This document shows, piece by piece, positions 34,382 to 42,135 of a DNA stretch of 64,000 nucleotides. Origin of the DNA: Bacillus velezensis (lineage in GTDB: Bacteria; Bacillota; Bacilli; Bacillales; Bacillaceae); NCBI RefSeq assembly GCF_001461825.1, contig NZ_LLZC01000019.1:566947-630946 (forward strand), written 5' to 3'. The first letter of the stretch is position 1. Every line of letters starts with the position of its first letter. Made by a program: the position numbers and the translations under genes. A model generated the notes under the pieces. It was not told where the DNA came from and ran no database searches. It worked only from the letters and a program-made list of their open reading frames with translations.

Positions 34382-34774
34382 ATGACCTTATACGAAGAAT
34401 GTCTAGAAGCTCTTGGAGATAACAAAGAAGTCCTCACTATTTCTGAGACACGTAAATATCATGAGCATCTTGGCGAAAGTTTCCCCTTCACATCATGGGG
34501 AAGAATTAAATGGGATGAAGTAACTTATCACAGATCTATTGATTACGCTGAAGATATTGATGAATGGTTAGTTGAGAATAAAATAGATAATAAAACTGTT
34601 ATTCTCCTTTGGGCTTACGGTGATTATCCAGCTGTAAAAACCAGCTTAGACAACGCCTTAAACGTAATTGATGATGTAACTGCTGTAGGTTCAGATACCT
34701 TCATGTTCAGCGAATCTGGTTATGTTATTGAATTTTTCCATGATGGAGATGTAACAATAGGAAAAGCAATATGA
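34382..34774 (+). CDS. Probable cognate immunity protein of the LXG toxin
   Basis: A 130-residue acidic soluble protein starting MTLYEECLEALGDNKEVLTI, 11 bases after the toxin gene with GGAAGTG before ATG. Its acidity and immediate position mark it as the immunity protein that blocks the toxin tip. I do not assign a Pfam family. Codon use is AT-rich like the tip. The role is inferred from context. Confidence 0.65.
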   Translation: MTLYEECLEALGDNKEVLTISETRKYHEHLGESFPFTSWGRIKWDEVTYHRSIDYAEDIDEWLVENKIDNKTVILLWAYGDYPAVKTSLDNALNVIDDVTAVGSDTFMFSESGYVIEFFHDGDVTIGKAI

Positions 34775-34807
34775 AAATATTAGCCCTTCTTAGTTAAGAG
34801 AATCAAT

Positions 34808-35115
34808 ATGAATTTAGAGAAAAAAATGAAAGATATATTAATTAAAAGAAAAAAACTTAATCTTAATGATGACTATGGCATTCAAAAAAGTTGGGATGAA
34901 ATAATTGAAGTGCTTTCAGAAAACGAAGAAAATACAATCAGCTATCTAGAAAATTGTAATAAACAGATTTATATTGGGTCAGTGAGGTATTTGAAGATTT
35001 AGCTGAAAGTTTGCACAGTAAAGAACTTATTAATTGTTTAAAAAAATTAGATGAAAAGTGCCCTGACTTAGAAATGACAAACGATATTGATATAGCAGAA
35101 AGTTATATAGAATAA
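34808..35115 (+). pseudogene. Frameshifted immunity-like gene
   Basis: From ATG the product reads to codon 64 and ends abnormally (IYIGSVRYLKI). A one-base change of frame near 34970 gives a continuous second half, YWVSEVFEDLAESLHSKEL onward to SYIE and TAA at 35113. The joined product of about 102 residues resembles small immunity proteins found in LXG loci. So either this is a pseudogene or the assembly has a one-base error. Confidence 0.65.
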
Positions 35116-35167
35116 CGATACGCACCATTTCTCAGATTTGAAGTTCATTTCTTGGTGGTGATAAGTA

Positions 35168-35467
35168 ATGATTGAAATTAAAGTTTCTGATCCTGTATTT
35201 AGATTTCTCGGTGGACATTTCCACCAAGGAATAGAGTCTCCGGCAAATGCACTTGATAAATATTTAAATGAAGCATCACAAAAACTAAAAGAAAGAGATT
35301 TAATAGCACTAACTGAGTTTGTAAATAGTGATTATTCAGAAGAAGACAAGAATGAATTTATAGAGGAAGCAGCGGATGGCATATACTTTCCTGAAGATGA
35401 TATAACTCCATTAGAATGGCTTAAGCAAGTCACTGAACAAATTAAAAAACACCTTAAAACAACATAG
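35168..35467 (+). CDS. Immunity-like protein, orphan
   Basis: A 99-residue acidic protein (MIEIKVSDPVFRFLGGHFHQ onward; ending EQIKKHLKTT) with GGTGGTG before ATG. It lies in the immunity array behind the LXG toxin, has no own toxin, and is followed by a terminator. Protection against toxins of sister strains is the likely role. Family not named with certainty. Confidence 0.6.
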   Translation: MIEIKVSDPVFRFLGGHFHQGIESPANALDKYLNEASQKLKERDLIALTEFVNSDYSEEDKNEFIEEAADGIYFPEDDITPLEWLKQVTEQIKKHLKTT

Positions 35468-35475
35468 TTAGAAAA

Positions 35476-35502
35476 AGAGCCCTCTTATAAGAAGGGCTTC
35501 TT
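35476..35502 (+). terminator. Terminator within the immunity array
   Basis: AGCCCTCTT / AAGAAGGGCT stem followed by CTTTT; it closes the unit beginning with the LXG toxin. Confidence 0.65.
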
Positions 35503-35644
35503 TTATAATTTCAATTTCACTTCTAGCTCCGCTTTCGTTTTTAGTCCGTAAATGCCGTATGTCTTCAAAACAAACATGGACTGAATCGTTCGACCGCATT
35601 TTTGATGACAGATAAATTGAAGTGGTATAAACTGCAGAAAAAGA

Positions 35645-35836
35645 GGGTAATAAAAAAACCCATAATAATGGACTTAATTTATATTCTTTTAATCTCATTT
35701 TATGGGATTTTTCCCATCTCTCTGATGAACAAAAAGTCGCTAAACCATATCGGCTGTATTAGATGTAGAGATGTATATTAATAAAGATGGCTCAATAGCT
35801 ACTGCATATCCTTTATATAAAAAACCAAGGGAATGA
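35645..35836 (+). pseudogene. Remnant of a second toxin C-terminus
   Basis: Without a start, the plus strand reads NGLNLYSFNLILWDFSHLSD then EQKVAKPYRLY; after a change of frame it goes on as LDVEMYINKDGSIATAYPLY and KKPRE to a stop at 35834. The ending resembles tails of polymorphic toxins. It stands directly before an immunity gene whose ATG overlaps the stop (ATGA), the normal toxin-immunity arrangement. Confidence 0.55.
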
Positions 35837-36189
35837 TTGATTTTATTATGGAATATTCATTTGAATGTAAAAGAGATCATTTAGGATACTTACGAGTAAT
35901 TCTCCCCGCAGAGTTAGAATACTTTTCTGATTTCATTGAAGACATTGTTTCAGTAGATGAAGCTGATGAATACTTGAAATTGATTCAAGATGTATTGGAT
36001 GGTTCTTCTGAAGAATATGAGATTCAACTAAATACAACCATTGCATATATAAAAGAAGATCAAACAGTCATAGAACACCTTTATACAGAAAATGAAAACG
36101 ATAGAAGCTCCATGGAGACAGAAAAATTCAAAAAACTTATACTCGATTGGAGAGACAAGATCCCCCAAAGGTATAAGAGTGATGATTGA
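35833..36189 (+). CDS. Immunity-like protein of the lost toxin
   Basis: A 118-residue acidic protein. The conserved part begins at the second ATG (35848; MEYSFECKRDHLGYLRVILP), and resembles small DUF5376-type immunity proteins, although I cannot confirm the family. The start at 35833 is coupled to the stop of the toxin remnant; 35848 is equally possible. It survives although its toxin is broken, as is usual for orphan immunity genes. Confidence 0.6.
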   Translation: MIDFIMEYSFECKRDHLGYLRVILPAELEYFSDFIEDIVSVDEADEYLKLIQDVLDGSSEEYEIQLNTTIAYIKEDQTVIEHLYTENENDRSSMETEKFKKLILDWRDKIPQRYKSDD

Positions 36190-36195
36190 AACTTT

Positions 36196-36225
36196 AGGTC
36201 CCTTGAAATTCAAGGGACCTTTTTA
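36196..36225 (+). terminator. Terminator after the last immunity gene
   Basis: AGGTCCCTTGAA / TTCAAGGGACCT perfect stem plus TTTTT. Confidence 0.85.
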
Positions 36226-36401
36226 TTACTTAATACCGCTTCAAGTTTCACTTTGTTTTCGATCCGCAGTTACTATCTGGAGAACTCATTAGGAACCGTC
36301 TGACGAATTTTCGGTTTTCAGTGCATAATAGCTATCAATGCCATTTCCTTGCCCTTCTTACTGAAATAATGTAAGCCTCTAGAGCTGTTTCAATAAAAAG
36401 T

Positions 36402-36427
36402 AAAAAACCCTTGCTGCGCAAGGGTTT
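36402..36427 (-). terminator. Terminator of tRNA-Val
   Basis: In transcript direction AAAACCCTTGC-GCA-GCAAGGG-TTTTTT, the same hairpin as at 26356. Confidence 0.85.
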
Positions 36428-36433
36428 TGGCTA

Positions 36434-36506
36434 TGATTCCGACTGGGCTCGAACCAGCGACCTCTACCCTGTCAAGGTAGCGCTCTCCCAGCTGAGCTAC
36501 GGAATC
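36434..36506 (-). tRNA. tRNA-Val (anticodon GAC)
   Basis: A 73-base cloverleaf on the minus strand: acceptor GATTCCG / CGGAATC with discriminator A, D-arm GCTC/GAGC, anticodon stem CTACC / GGTAG with loop TTGACAG (anticodon GAC), T-arm with GGTTCGAGCC. The CCA end is not encoded. It reads GUC/GUU valine codons. It separates the AT-rich accessory stretch from the conserved met genes, and such tRNA ends are common integration points. Confidence 0.93.
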
Positions 36507-36555
36507 ATGATATGTATGTGTTGCTGGGTATGTTGTTGTCTCTCTGACATTTATA

Positions 36556-36584
36556 ATTATATATCCTGATTTCTCATTCGTCAA
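36556..36584 (-). promoter_or_regulatory. Promoter of tRNA-Val
   Basis: On the minus strand TTGACG, 17 bases, TATAAT, about 50 bases before the tRNA 5' end. Confidence 0.8.
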
Positions 36585-36606
36585 CACTTTTTTTATCTAA
36601 AATAAA

Positions 36607-36642
36607 AAAAAGGGCGCGTCGCAAAATTGACGGCGCCCTTTT
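36607..36642 (-). terminator. Terminator after metC
   Basis: On the minus strand AAAAGGGCGC(C)GTC - loop - GACGCGCCCTTTTTTTT. Confidence 0.85.
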
Positions 36643-36645
36643 CGT

Positions 36646-37821
36646 TTATGATCTCACTTGGGCGGGGGTTATTTTTTTCAATGCCTGTTCGAAGTCCCGT
36701 TCTAAATCTTCGGCGTTTTCGACTCCGACGCTCAGGCGCAGAAGGCCGTCTGTGATGCCGCGTTTCTCCCTCTCTGCTTTCGGCATGGCGGCATGCGACA
36801 TGGCTGCAGGGTATGAGAGAATGGACTCGACGGCGCCGAGGCTGACGGCAAATACCGGAAGCGATACGTTTTCGACCAGCTTTTTGACGGCTTCTTTGCT
36901 TTCCAATTCAAAGGACAGGACGGCGCCCGCTCCGCTCGCTTGACGTTTATGGGTATCGGCTCCCGGGTGTCCGGCAAGGCCGGGATAGTAAACGTTTTTG
37001 ACGGCGGGATGCCCGTCAAAATAGGCAGCCAGCCGCTCAGCCGTCCGGCTCGCTTTTTCCAGTCTGACCTGCAATGTTTTTAAGCCTCTCAATACGAGCC
37101 AGCAGTCCTGAACGCCGAGCACCGCTCCAAATGAATTTTGCAGCTTATACAGCTGATTGCCGAGCTCTTCATCTTTTACGGCGGCAAGGCCTGACAGCAC
37201 GTCACTGTGTCCGCTCAGGAATTTTGTTGCGCTGTGAAGCACAATATCAACGCCGAGATCAAGCGGACGCTGCAGAGCAGGCGTCATGAATGTATTGTCA
37301 AGGTATGTCAGACAGCCGTGATCCTTTGCCAGTTTGACGACGCCCTTAATATCCGTGATGCCGAGCGTCGGATTTGACGGTGTTTCCATATAAATGACCT
37401 TTGTGTTCGGCTGGATATTCCGCGCCACTTCGTTGATATCCGTCATATCAACAAAGGTATGTTCGATTCCGAAACGGGACAGAACCTCAGTCACCATGCG
37501 GAATGTTCCGCCGTACACATCCTCCGTGACGAGGACATGGTCGCCTTGGGATAAGAGCAGAAATGCCGTCGAAATCGCCGCCATACCGGAGCTGAAAGCA
37601 AAACCTCTCGTTCCGCCTTCAAGACCTGCGATCGTTTCCTCAAGCGCTGTTCTTGTCGGTGTGCCCGAGCGGCTGTAGTCATATGTCCCGAATTCTTCAA
37701 ATGAAGACTGATGGAATGTGGAAGCATGCTGGATCGGGACGCTGACGGCTCCGGTGGCTCCGTCTGTTTTAAATGGATTGTGCACAAGCTGGGTTTCCAG
37801 CGTCCAATTGTGATTACTCAT
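36646..37821 (-). CDS. metC: Cystathionine beta-lyase
   Basis: A 391-residue PLP enzyme of the Cys/Met metabolism family. The Schiff-base Lys is in LHSATKFLSGHSDVLSG; YDYSRSGTPTRTALEE and the C-terminal GITDGLLRLSVGVENAEDL are conserved. It splits cystathionine to homocysteine. It overlaps the end of metI by eight bases and is transcribed with it under the SAM riboswitch. Distinction from MetI rests on gene order as in B. subtilis (metI-metC). Confidence 0.92.
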   Translation of the reverse strand: MSNHNWTLETQLVHNPFKTDGATGAVSVPIQHASTFHQSSFEEFGTYDYSRSGTPTRTALEETIAGLEGGTRGFAFSSGMAAISTAFLLLSQGDHVLVTEDVYGGTFRMVTEVLSRFGIEHTFVDMTDINEVARNIQPNTKVIYMETPSNPTLGITDIKGVVKLAKDHGCLTYLDNTFMTPALQRPLDLGVDIVLHSATKFLSGHSDVLSGLAAVKDEELGNQLYKLQNSFGAVLGVQDCWLVLRGLKTLQVRLEKASRTAERLAAYFDGHPAVKNVYYPGLAGHPGADTHKRQASGAGAVLSFELESKEAVKKLVENVSLPVFAVSLGAVESILSYPAAMSHAAMPKAEREKRGITDGLLRLSVGVENAEDLERDFEQALKKITPAQVRS

Positions 37822-38935
37822 ATGATACGGCCCCCTCTTTTACTTGCTGTAATGCCTGCTTGACATCCCGCTTCAAATCTTCTGCATGTTCAATGCCCAC
37901 TGAAAAACGCAGCAGACGGTTGCAGACGCCGTTTGCGATACGGATGTCTTCCGGAATGTCCATGTGCGTCTGCGTCGCGGGATATGTAATAAAGCTTTCC
38001 ACCCCGCCGAGACTTTCTGCGAAACAGATCGTTTTCAGCGCCTTTAAAAACGGATTGACCCATTCCTCTTTTTGCAGCCGGAAAGACAGCATTCCGCCTT
38101 TTCCGGGATATAATACGTCGGCGATTTCTTTTTCCTGTTCTAAAAATTCTGCAAGTTCACGAGCGTTTTCTTCATGACGGCGCATTCTGAGTCCGAGTGT
38201 TTTCATCCCTCTCATTAAAAGCCACGAATCAAACGGCGAAAGAACCGCGCCGATCGCATTTTGGTGATTAAACATGATCTCGCCGAGCTCTTCATCCTTA
38301 ACGACAGCCAGACCGGCAAGAAGATCATTGTGCCCGGCTAAATATTTTGTGGCGCTGTGAATGACGATGTCCGCTCCCAGTTCAAGCGGGCGCTGGAGCA
38401 CCGGGGTATAAAACGTATTATCCACAATTAAAAGCAGGCCGGCTTCTTTCGTAATCCGGGCAATTTTTTCAATGTCCGCCTCCTGCATTAACGGGTTTGT
38501 CGGCGTTTCAACAAATACCGCTTTCGTGTTTTCCGTTATTTTGGAGCGTAAACAGTCTTCATCGCTGAAATCATCGTAAATAAAGCTTAAGCCGTATTTT
38601 CTCCATTCGTTTTCAAACAAACGGTACGTGCCTCCGTATAAATCGGAGGATACAATCAATTCATCCCCGCTTTTAAACAATGCCATAATGGTTTGAATGG
38701 CTGCCATTCCCGAGCTGAAGGCAAATCCTCTCGCACCGTTTTCCAACACGGCGATGGCGTCTTCGACGAGCTGGCGTGTCGGGTTTTTCGTGCGCACGTA
38801 GTCAAAACCTGTAGATTCTCCTATTCCTCTATGGCGGTAAGCGGTGGACAGATAAATCGGCGGACTGACCGTTCCCGTTGCTTCTTCGCTTCTATTTCCG
38901 ATTTGGGCTAATTTTGTATCAACATGCTGCGTCAT
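37814..38935 (-). CDS. metI: Cystathionine gamma-synthase / O-acetylhomoserine thiolyase
   Basis: A 373-residue PLP enzyme, paralogous to MetC. The PLP Lys is in IHSATKYLAGHNDLLAG and the N-terminal YDYVRTKNPTRQ-like segment reads FDYVRTKNPTRQLVED. It joins acetylhomoserine with cysteine (or sulfide). ATG follows AAAGGATGG. First gene after the SAM riboswitch. Confidence 0.93.
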   Translation of the reverse strand: MTQHVDTKLAQIGNRSEEATGTVSPPIYLSTAYRHRGIGESTGFDYVRTKNPTRQLVEDAIAVLENGARGFAFSSGMAAIQTIMALFKSGDELIVSSDLYGGTYRLFENEWRKYGLSFIYDDFSDEDCLRSKITENTKAVFVETPTNPLMQEADIEKIARITKEAGLLLIVDNTFYTPVLQRPLELGADIVIHSATKYLAGHNDLLAGLAVVKDEELGEIMFNHQNAIGAVLSPFDSWLLMRGMKTLGLRMRRHEENARELAEFLEQEKEIADVLYPGKGGMLSFRLQKEEWVNPFLKALKTICFAESLGGVESFITYPATQTHMDIPEDIRIANGVCNRLLRFSVGIEHAEDLKRDVKQALQQVKEGAVSYE

Positions 38936-38965
38936 CAGTAAGCACCATCCTTTTTCAAAAATAAA

Positions 38966-39000
38966 AAAGCCCCCTCTTCATAAGAAGAAGGAGCTTTTCT
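38966..39000 (-). terminator. Riboswitch-controlled terminator before metI
   Basis: On the minus strand AAAGCTCCTTCTTC - TTAT - GAAGAGGGGGCTTTTTT; it ends the transcript when SAM is bound to the aptamer just upstream. Confidence 0.9.
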
Positions 39001-39004
39001 CTTC

Positions 39005-39130
39005 CTCTTATCTTCCAAGCATGTGAATCGCTTGCTGGATTTAGCACCTTGGCACTTTGCCTTCCCGCGGCAAAGCAAACCGGTTGCTGAGGTTTCAAAG
39101 GGCCAGTCCCTCCACCTCTCGTGATAAGAA
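39005..39130 (-). promoter_or_regulatory. SAM-I riboswitch (S-box) of metIC
   Basis: On the minus strand the S-box core is clear: CTTATCACGAGAGGTGGAGG, GACTGGCCC, GAAACCTCAGCAACCGG, AAGGTGCTAAATCCAGCAAG and closing GAAGATAAG, with P1 formed by CTTATC/GATAAG. High SAM favours the terminator and shuts off metI-metC. Confidence 0.95.
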
Positions 39131-39304
39131 TATTGTTTTGTATTTTCTGATTGTTCTATATTAACGCACAATAAAATGGATTTCAACAACTTTTTATTTA
39201 TCTGAACTCTCGCAAGAAGTGCACCTGAAGAAAGAAATTTCTAATAATTCATGGTACAATAGGAAAAAACCATCAAGATAAGAAGCGGCCTGGAGGAATG
39301 CGAT

Positions 39305-40027
39305 GTGGCATCAAAAAACGGAATCATTCATGAGAAAAAACTTTTCTCCCATGAGCTTGAAGAGGAAATGACCGTTTTGGTCTACCTGCCCGCCACCTAC
39401 TCCCCTCTCTATAAATATCATACGGTCATCGCTCAGGACGGCCATGATTATTTCAGATTAGGAAGAATCGGGCGGCAGGCGGAAGAGCTTATGTCAACAG
39501 GGGAAATTGACCGCTGCATCATTATCGGCGTCCCTTATAAAAATGTGCGGGAGCGAAGAAACACATACCATCCAGAAGGCTCTAAGTTCGCCTCATATAA
39601 GCGGTTTATCGCAAATGAGCTCGTTCCTTTTATCGACAAAGAATACCCGACTTATCAAGTCGGATACGGCCGCACGATGATCGGGGATTCCCTCGGCGGA
39701 ACCGTTTCGCTCATGACGGCGATTGACTATCCGAACATGTTTGGAAACGTCATCATGCAGTCTCCGTATGTTGACGGGCACGTGCTGGATGCCGTCCGGC
39801 AGTCGGAGGATCTCAAACAGATTTCCGTTTATCATCAAATCGGAGAAAAAGAAACCGCCGTTCACACGACGGACGGCCAGGTTCTTGATTTCACCGCGCC
39901 GAACGAAGAGCTCAAACAGCTGCTGGAAAGCAAACAGTCCGAATACACGTATGAAACCTTCGACGGGGATCATAAATGGACCTACTGGCAGCCGCTCATC
40001 ACGCCGGCGCTGAAAAAAATGCTGTAA
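39305..40027 (+). CDS. yjcH: Putative esterase YjcH
   Basis: A 240-residue alpha/beta-hydrolase of the enterochelin-esterase/EstD-like type. The nucleophile Ser is in [16 protein letters not shown] near residue 125 and the catalytic His in [12 protein letters not shown] near 230. Start is GTG with CTGGAGG before it. First gene of yjcH-yjcG-yjcF. Natural substrate unknown. Confidence 0.85.
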
Positions 40028-40052
40028 CCATTCATTTAAGGAGGGAACTTTC

Positions 40053-40568
40053 ATGAAATACGGTATTGTTTTATTTCCATCAAAAAAATTACAGGATCTC
40101 GCAAATTCGTACCGGAAACGCTACGACCCGAGCTACGCGCTCATTCCGCCGCATCTGACGGTAAGAGATCCGTTTGAAGCGACAGAACAGGAAATCGAGC
40201 AGGTCGTATCACAGCTGAGACAGACGGCGAAAGAGTCGCATCCGCTCGTTCTGAAAATCACAAAATACAGCTCGTTTTCTCCTGTGAATAATGTGATATA
40301 TATGAAAGCAGAACCGACGGAGGAATTAAAATCTCTGAGTGAGAAATGCTACTCAGGAGCATTATCCGGCGAGCCGGAATACAGCTTCGTTCCGCATGTC
40401 ACGGTCGGCCAGAAGCTGTCGTCAGATGAACATTCCGACGTACTCGGACAGCTGAAAATGCAGGACATTTCCCACGAAGAAGTCATCGACCGTTTTCACC
40501 TGCTCTATCAGCTGGATAACGGCTCATGGACTGTGTACGAAACATTTTTATTAGGCGGAGGAGAATAA
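40053..40568 (+). CDS. yjcG: 2H-phosphoesterase family protein YjcG
   Basis: A 171-residue protein with two HxT motifs, [12 protein letters not shown] (near 30) and [11 protein letters not shown] (near 115), as in LigT/2H phosphoesterases that act on cyclic phosphates or RNA ends. Strong AAGGAGGG site. Followed by yjcF after five bases. Confidence 0.9.
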
Positions 40569-40573
40569 GCTGC

Positions 40574-41005
40574 TTGGAATCCATCATCGCAAAAACTGAA
40601 AAACAGCTGAACGACGCTTTTTTCGTCAGAAAAGAGGTCTTTGTTAAAGAACAGCACGTTCCGGAAGAAGAAGAGATTGATCAATTCGAGGACACGTCAG
40701 AACATATAGTCATATATGACGGCGGCCAGCCGGTCGGAGCCGGCAGATGGCGCATGAAAGACGGACATGGAAAATTAGAACGCATCTGCGTGATGAAAAG
40801 CCATCGTTCTTTAGGCGTCGGAGCCATCATTATGCAGGCGCTTGAAAAAGCGGCGGCAGCCAAGGGCGCCGACAGCTTTCTCTTACATGCGCAGACGCAG
40901 GCGGTTCCGTTTTACGAAAAACAAGGCTACCGCGTCACATCCGGCGAAGAATTTCTCGATGCGGGCATCCCCCATCTGGAAATGATAAAGGAACACAAAC
41001 GATAA
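40574..41005 (+). CDS. yjcF: GNAT acetyltransferase YjcF
   Basis: A 143-residue N-acetyltransferase with the acetyl-CoA site RICVMKSHRSLGVGAIIMQAL and the YEKQGY C-terminal motif. Start is TTG at 40574, ten bases behind GGAGGAG; the upstream open frame runs into yjcG and is not used. Substrate unknown. Confidence 0.87.
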   Translation: MESIIAKTEKQLNDAFFVRKEVFVKEQHVPEEEEIDQFEDTSEHIVIYDGGQPVGAGRWRMKDGHGKLERICVMKSHRSLGVGAIIMQALEKAAAAKGADSFLLHAQTQAVPFYEKQGYRVTSGEEFLDAGIPHLEMIKEHKR

Positions 41006-41009
41006 AATC

Positions 41010-41045
41010 AAAAGCACCCCTGTTTATAGCAGGAGTGCTTTTTTT
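41010..41045 (+). terminator. Terminator after yjcF
   Basis: AAAGCACCCCTG - loop - CAGGAGTGCTTTTTTT. Confidence 0.85.
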
Positions 41046-41074
41046 ATGAAAATAATACTATTTCATGAATTTTA

Positions 41075-41103
41075 TTGCATTTTATGGAAGGTTAATGTAT
41101 GTT
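41075..41103 (+). promoter_or_regulatory. Possible promoter of the AbrB/ABC operon
   Basis: TTGCAT, 17 bases, TATGTT, 61 bases before the AbrB-like gene; moderate match. Confidence 0.4.
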
Positions 41104-41118
41104 TAGTATACGAAGTAT

Positions 41119-41147
41119 TACAATTCATACAAAAAATACAATTCATA
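41119..41147 (+). promoter_or_regulatory. Direct repeat upstream of the AbrB-like gene
   Basis: Two exact copies of TACAATTCATA (41119-41129 and 41137-41147), 18 bases apart; a candidate operator for the small regulator that follows. Confidence 0.5.
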
Positions 41148-41163
41148 TTTCGGAGGGATAAAC

Positions 41164-41397
41164 ATGACGGCACCAAAAGGAAAACACATATTCGGGACTG
41201 TTAAAGTGGGTACAAAAGGACAGATTGTCATTCCTAAAGAAGCAAGAGATGTTTTCGATATAAATCCGGGGGACTCACTGCTTATGCTCGGGGATGACCA
41301 GCAAGGTATCGCACTTGTAAAACAAGAACTCTTTTTCGAATTTGCAAAAGATATTTTAAACGCTAAGCAAATCGATGAAGATAGCGAGGATGAGTAA
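41164..41397 (+). CDS. AbrB/MazE-like DNA-binding protein
   Basis: A 77-residue SpoVT/AbrB-fold protein: GTVKVGTKGQIVIPKEARDV is the swapped-hairpin signature, followed by INPGDSLLMLGDDQQGIALV. The C-terminus is acidic. It is adjacent to an ABC-2 exporter (no gap) and probably autoregulates the operon. Strong CGGAGGG site. Confidence 0.85.
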   Translation: MTAPKGKHIFGTVKVGTKGQIVIPKEARDVFDINPGDSLLMLGDDQQGIALVKQELFFEFAKDILNAKQIDEDSEDE

Positions 41398-42135
41398 ATG
41401 CACGCGATTGAGCTGAAGCAATTAACGAAACATTATAAAGAAACCGCCGCCGTTGACCGTCTTGAGTTCTCAGTTGAGAAAGGGGAAGTTTTCGCTTTAC
41501 TCGGTGAGAACGGAGCCGGAAAAACGACATTAATCAGTATGCTTTGCGGACTTCTTTCTCCGGATGACGGTGATGCATCAGTGCTTGGACACAGTATTTT
41601 GACTGATTTGGATAAAATAAAACCGAAATTGAATATGTCCCCGCAGGAAACAGCCATCGCTCCTCATCTAACCGTACGGGAAAACTTAGAGTTTATAGCC
41701 GGAGTCTACGGAATTCCGAAAAAAGAAGCAAAAAAAAGAACAGATGAGATGCTCGAATTGTTTCAATTAAAAGAGAAAGAAAGAGCAAAAACAAAAACAT
41801 TATCAGGAGGAATGCAGCGCCGCCTCAGCATCGCAATGGGAATGATCACCAAGCCGGATATTTATTTCTTAGATGAGCCGACATTAGGGCTGGACGTCCG
41901 TTCACGCCGCGAGTTGTGGAAAAATCTTGAGGCATTAAAGGGAGACATGACGATTATATTAACGACACACTATTTAGAAGAGGCTGAAGCCCTGGCAGAT
42001 CGTATTTGCATTTTAGAAAATGGGACTTTAAAAGCACTGGGCACGGCGGAGGCTCTGAAAATGCAAACTCATTCAGCCACATTTGAAGATGCCTTTTTAG
42101 CGATTTGTGACGGGGAGGCGGGTCTTTATGCTTGA
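41398..42135 (+). CDS. ABC exporter ATP-binding protein
   Basis: A 245-residue ABC ATPase. Walker A GENGAGKTTL (near 38), signature TLSGGMQRRLSIAMGM, Walker B DIYFLDEPTLGLDV and the switch His in LTTHYLEEAEALAD. The architecture is of the CcmA/DrrA type used by ABC-2 exporters. It follows the AbrB-like gene directly and overlaps the permease by eight bases. Confidence 0.88.
   Translation: MHAIELKQLTKHYKETAAVDRLEFSVEKGEVFALLGENGAGKTTLISMLCGLLSPDDGDASVLGHSILTDLDKIKPKLNMSPQETAIAPHLTVRENLEFIAGVYGIPKKEAKKRTDEMLELFQLKEKERAKTKTLSGGMQRRLSIAMGMITKPDIYFLDEPTLGLDVRSRRELWKNLEALKGDMTIILTTHYLEEAEALADRICILENGTLKALGTAEALKMQTHSATFEDAFLAICDGEAGLYA

Noticed and set aside
35468-35698. 76-residue minus-strand ORF in the immunity array
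   Set aside because: No ribosome site; a different frame of the same strand looks more protein-like, and the plus strand holds a toxin remnant. Not called as a gene.
26356-36427. Classical attL/attR pair around the accessory stretch
   Set aside because: The shared sequence is a terminator hairpin in inverted orientation and does not include tRNA-Val bases.
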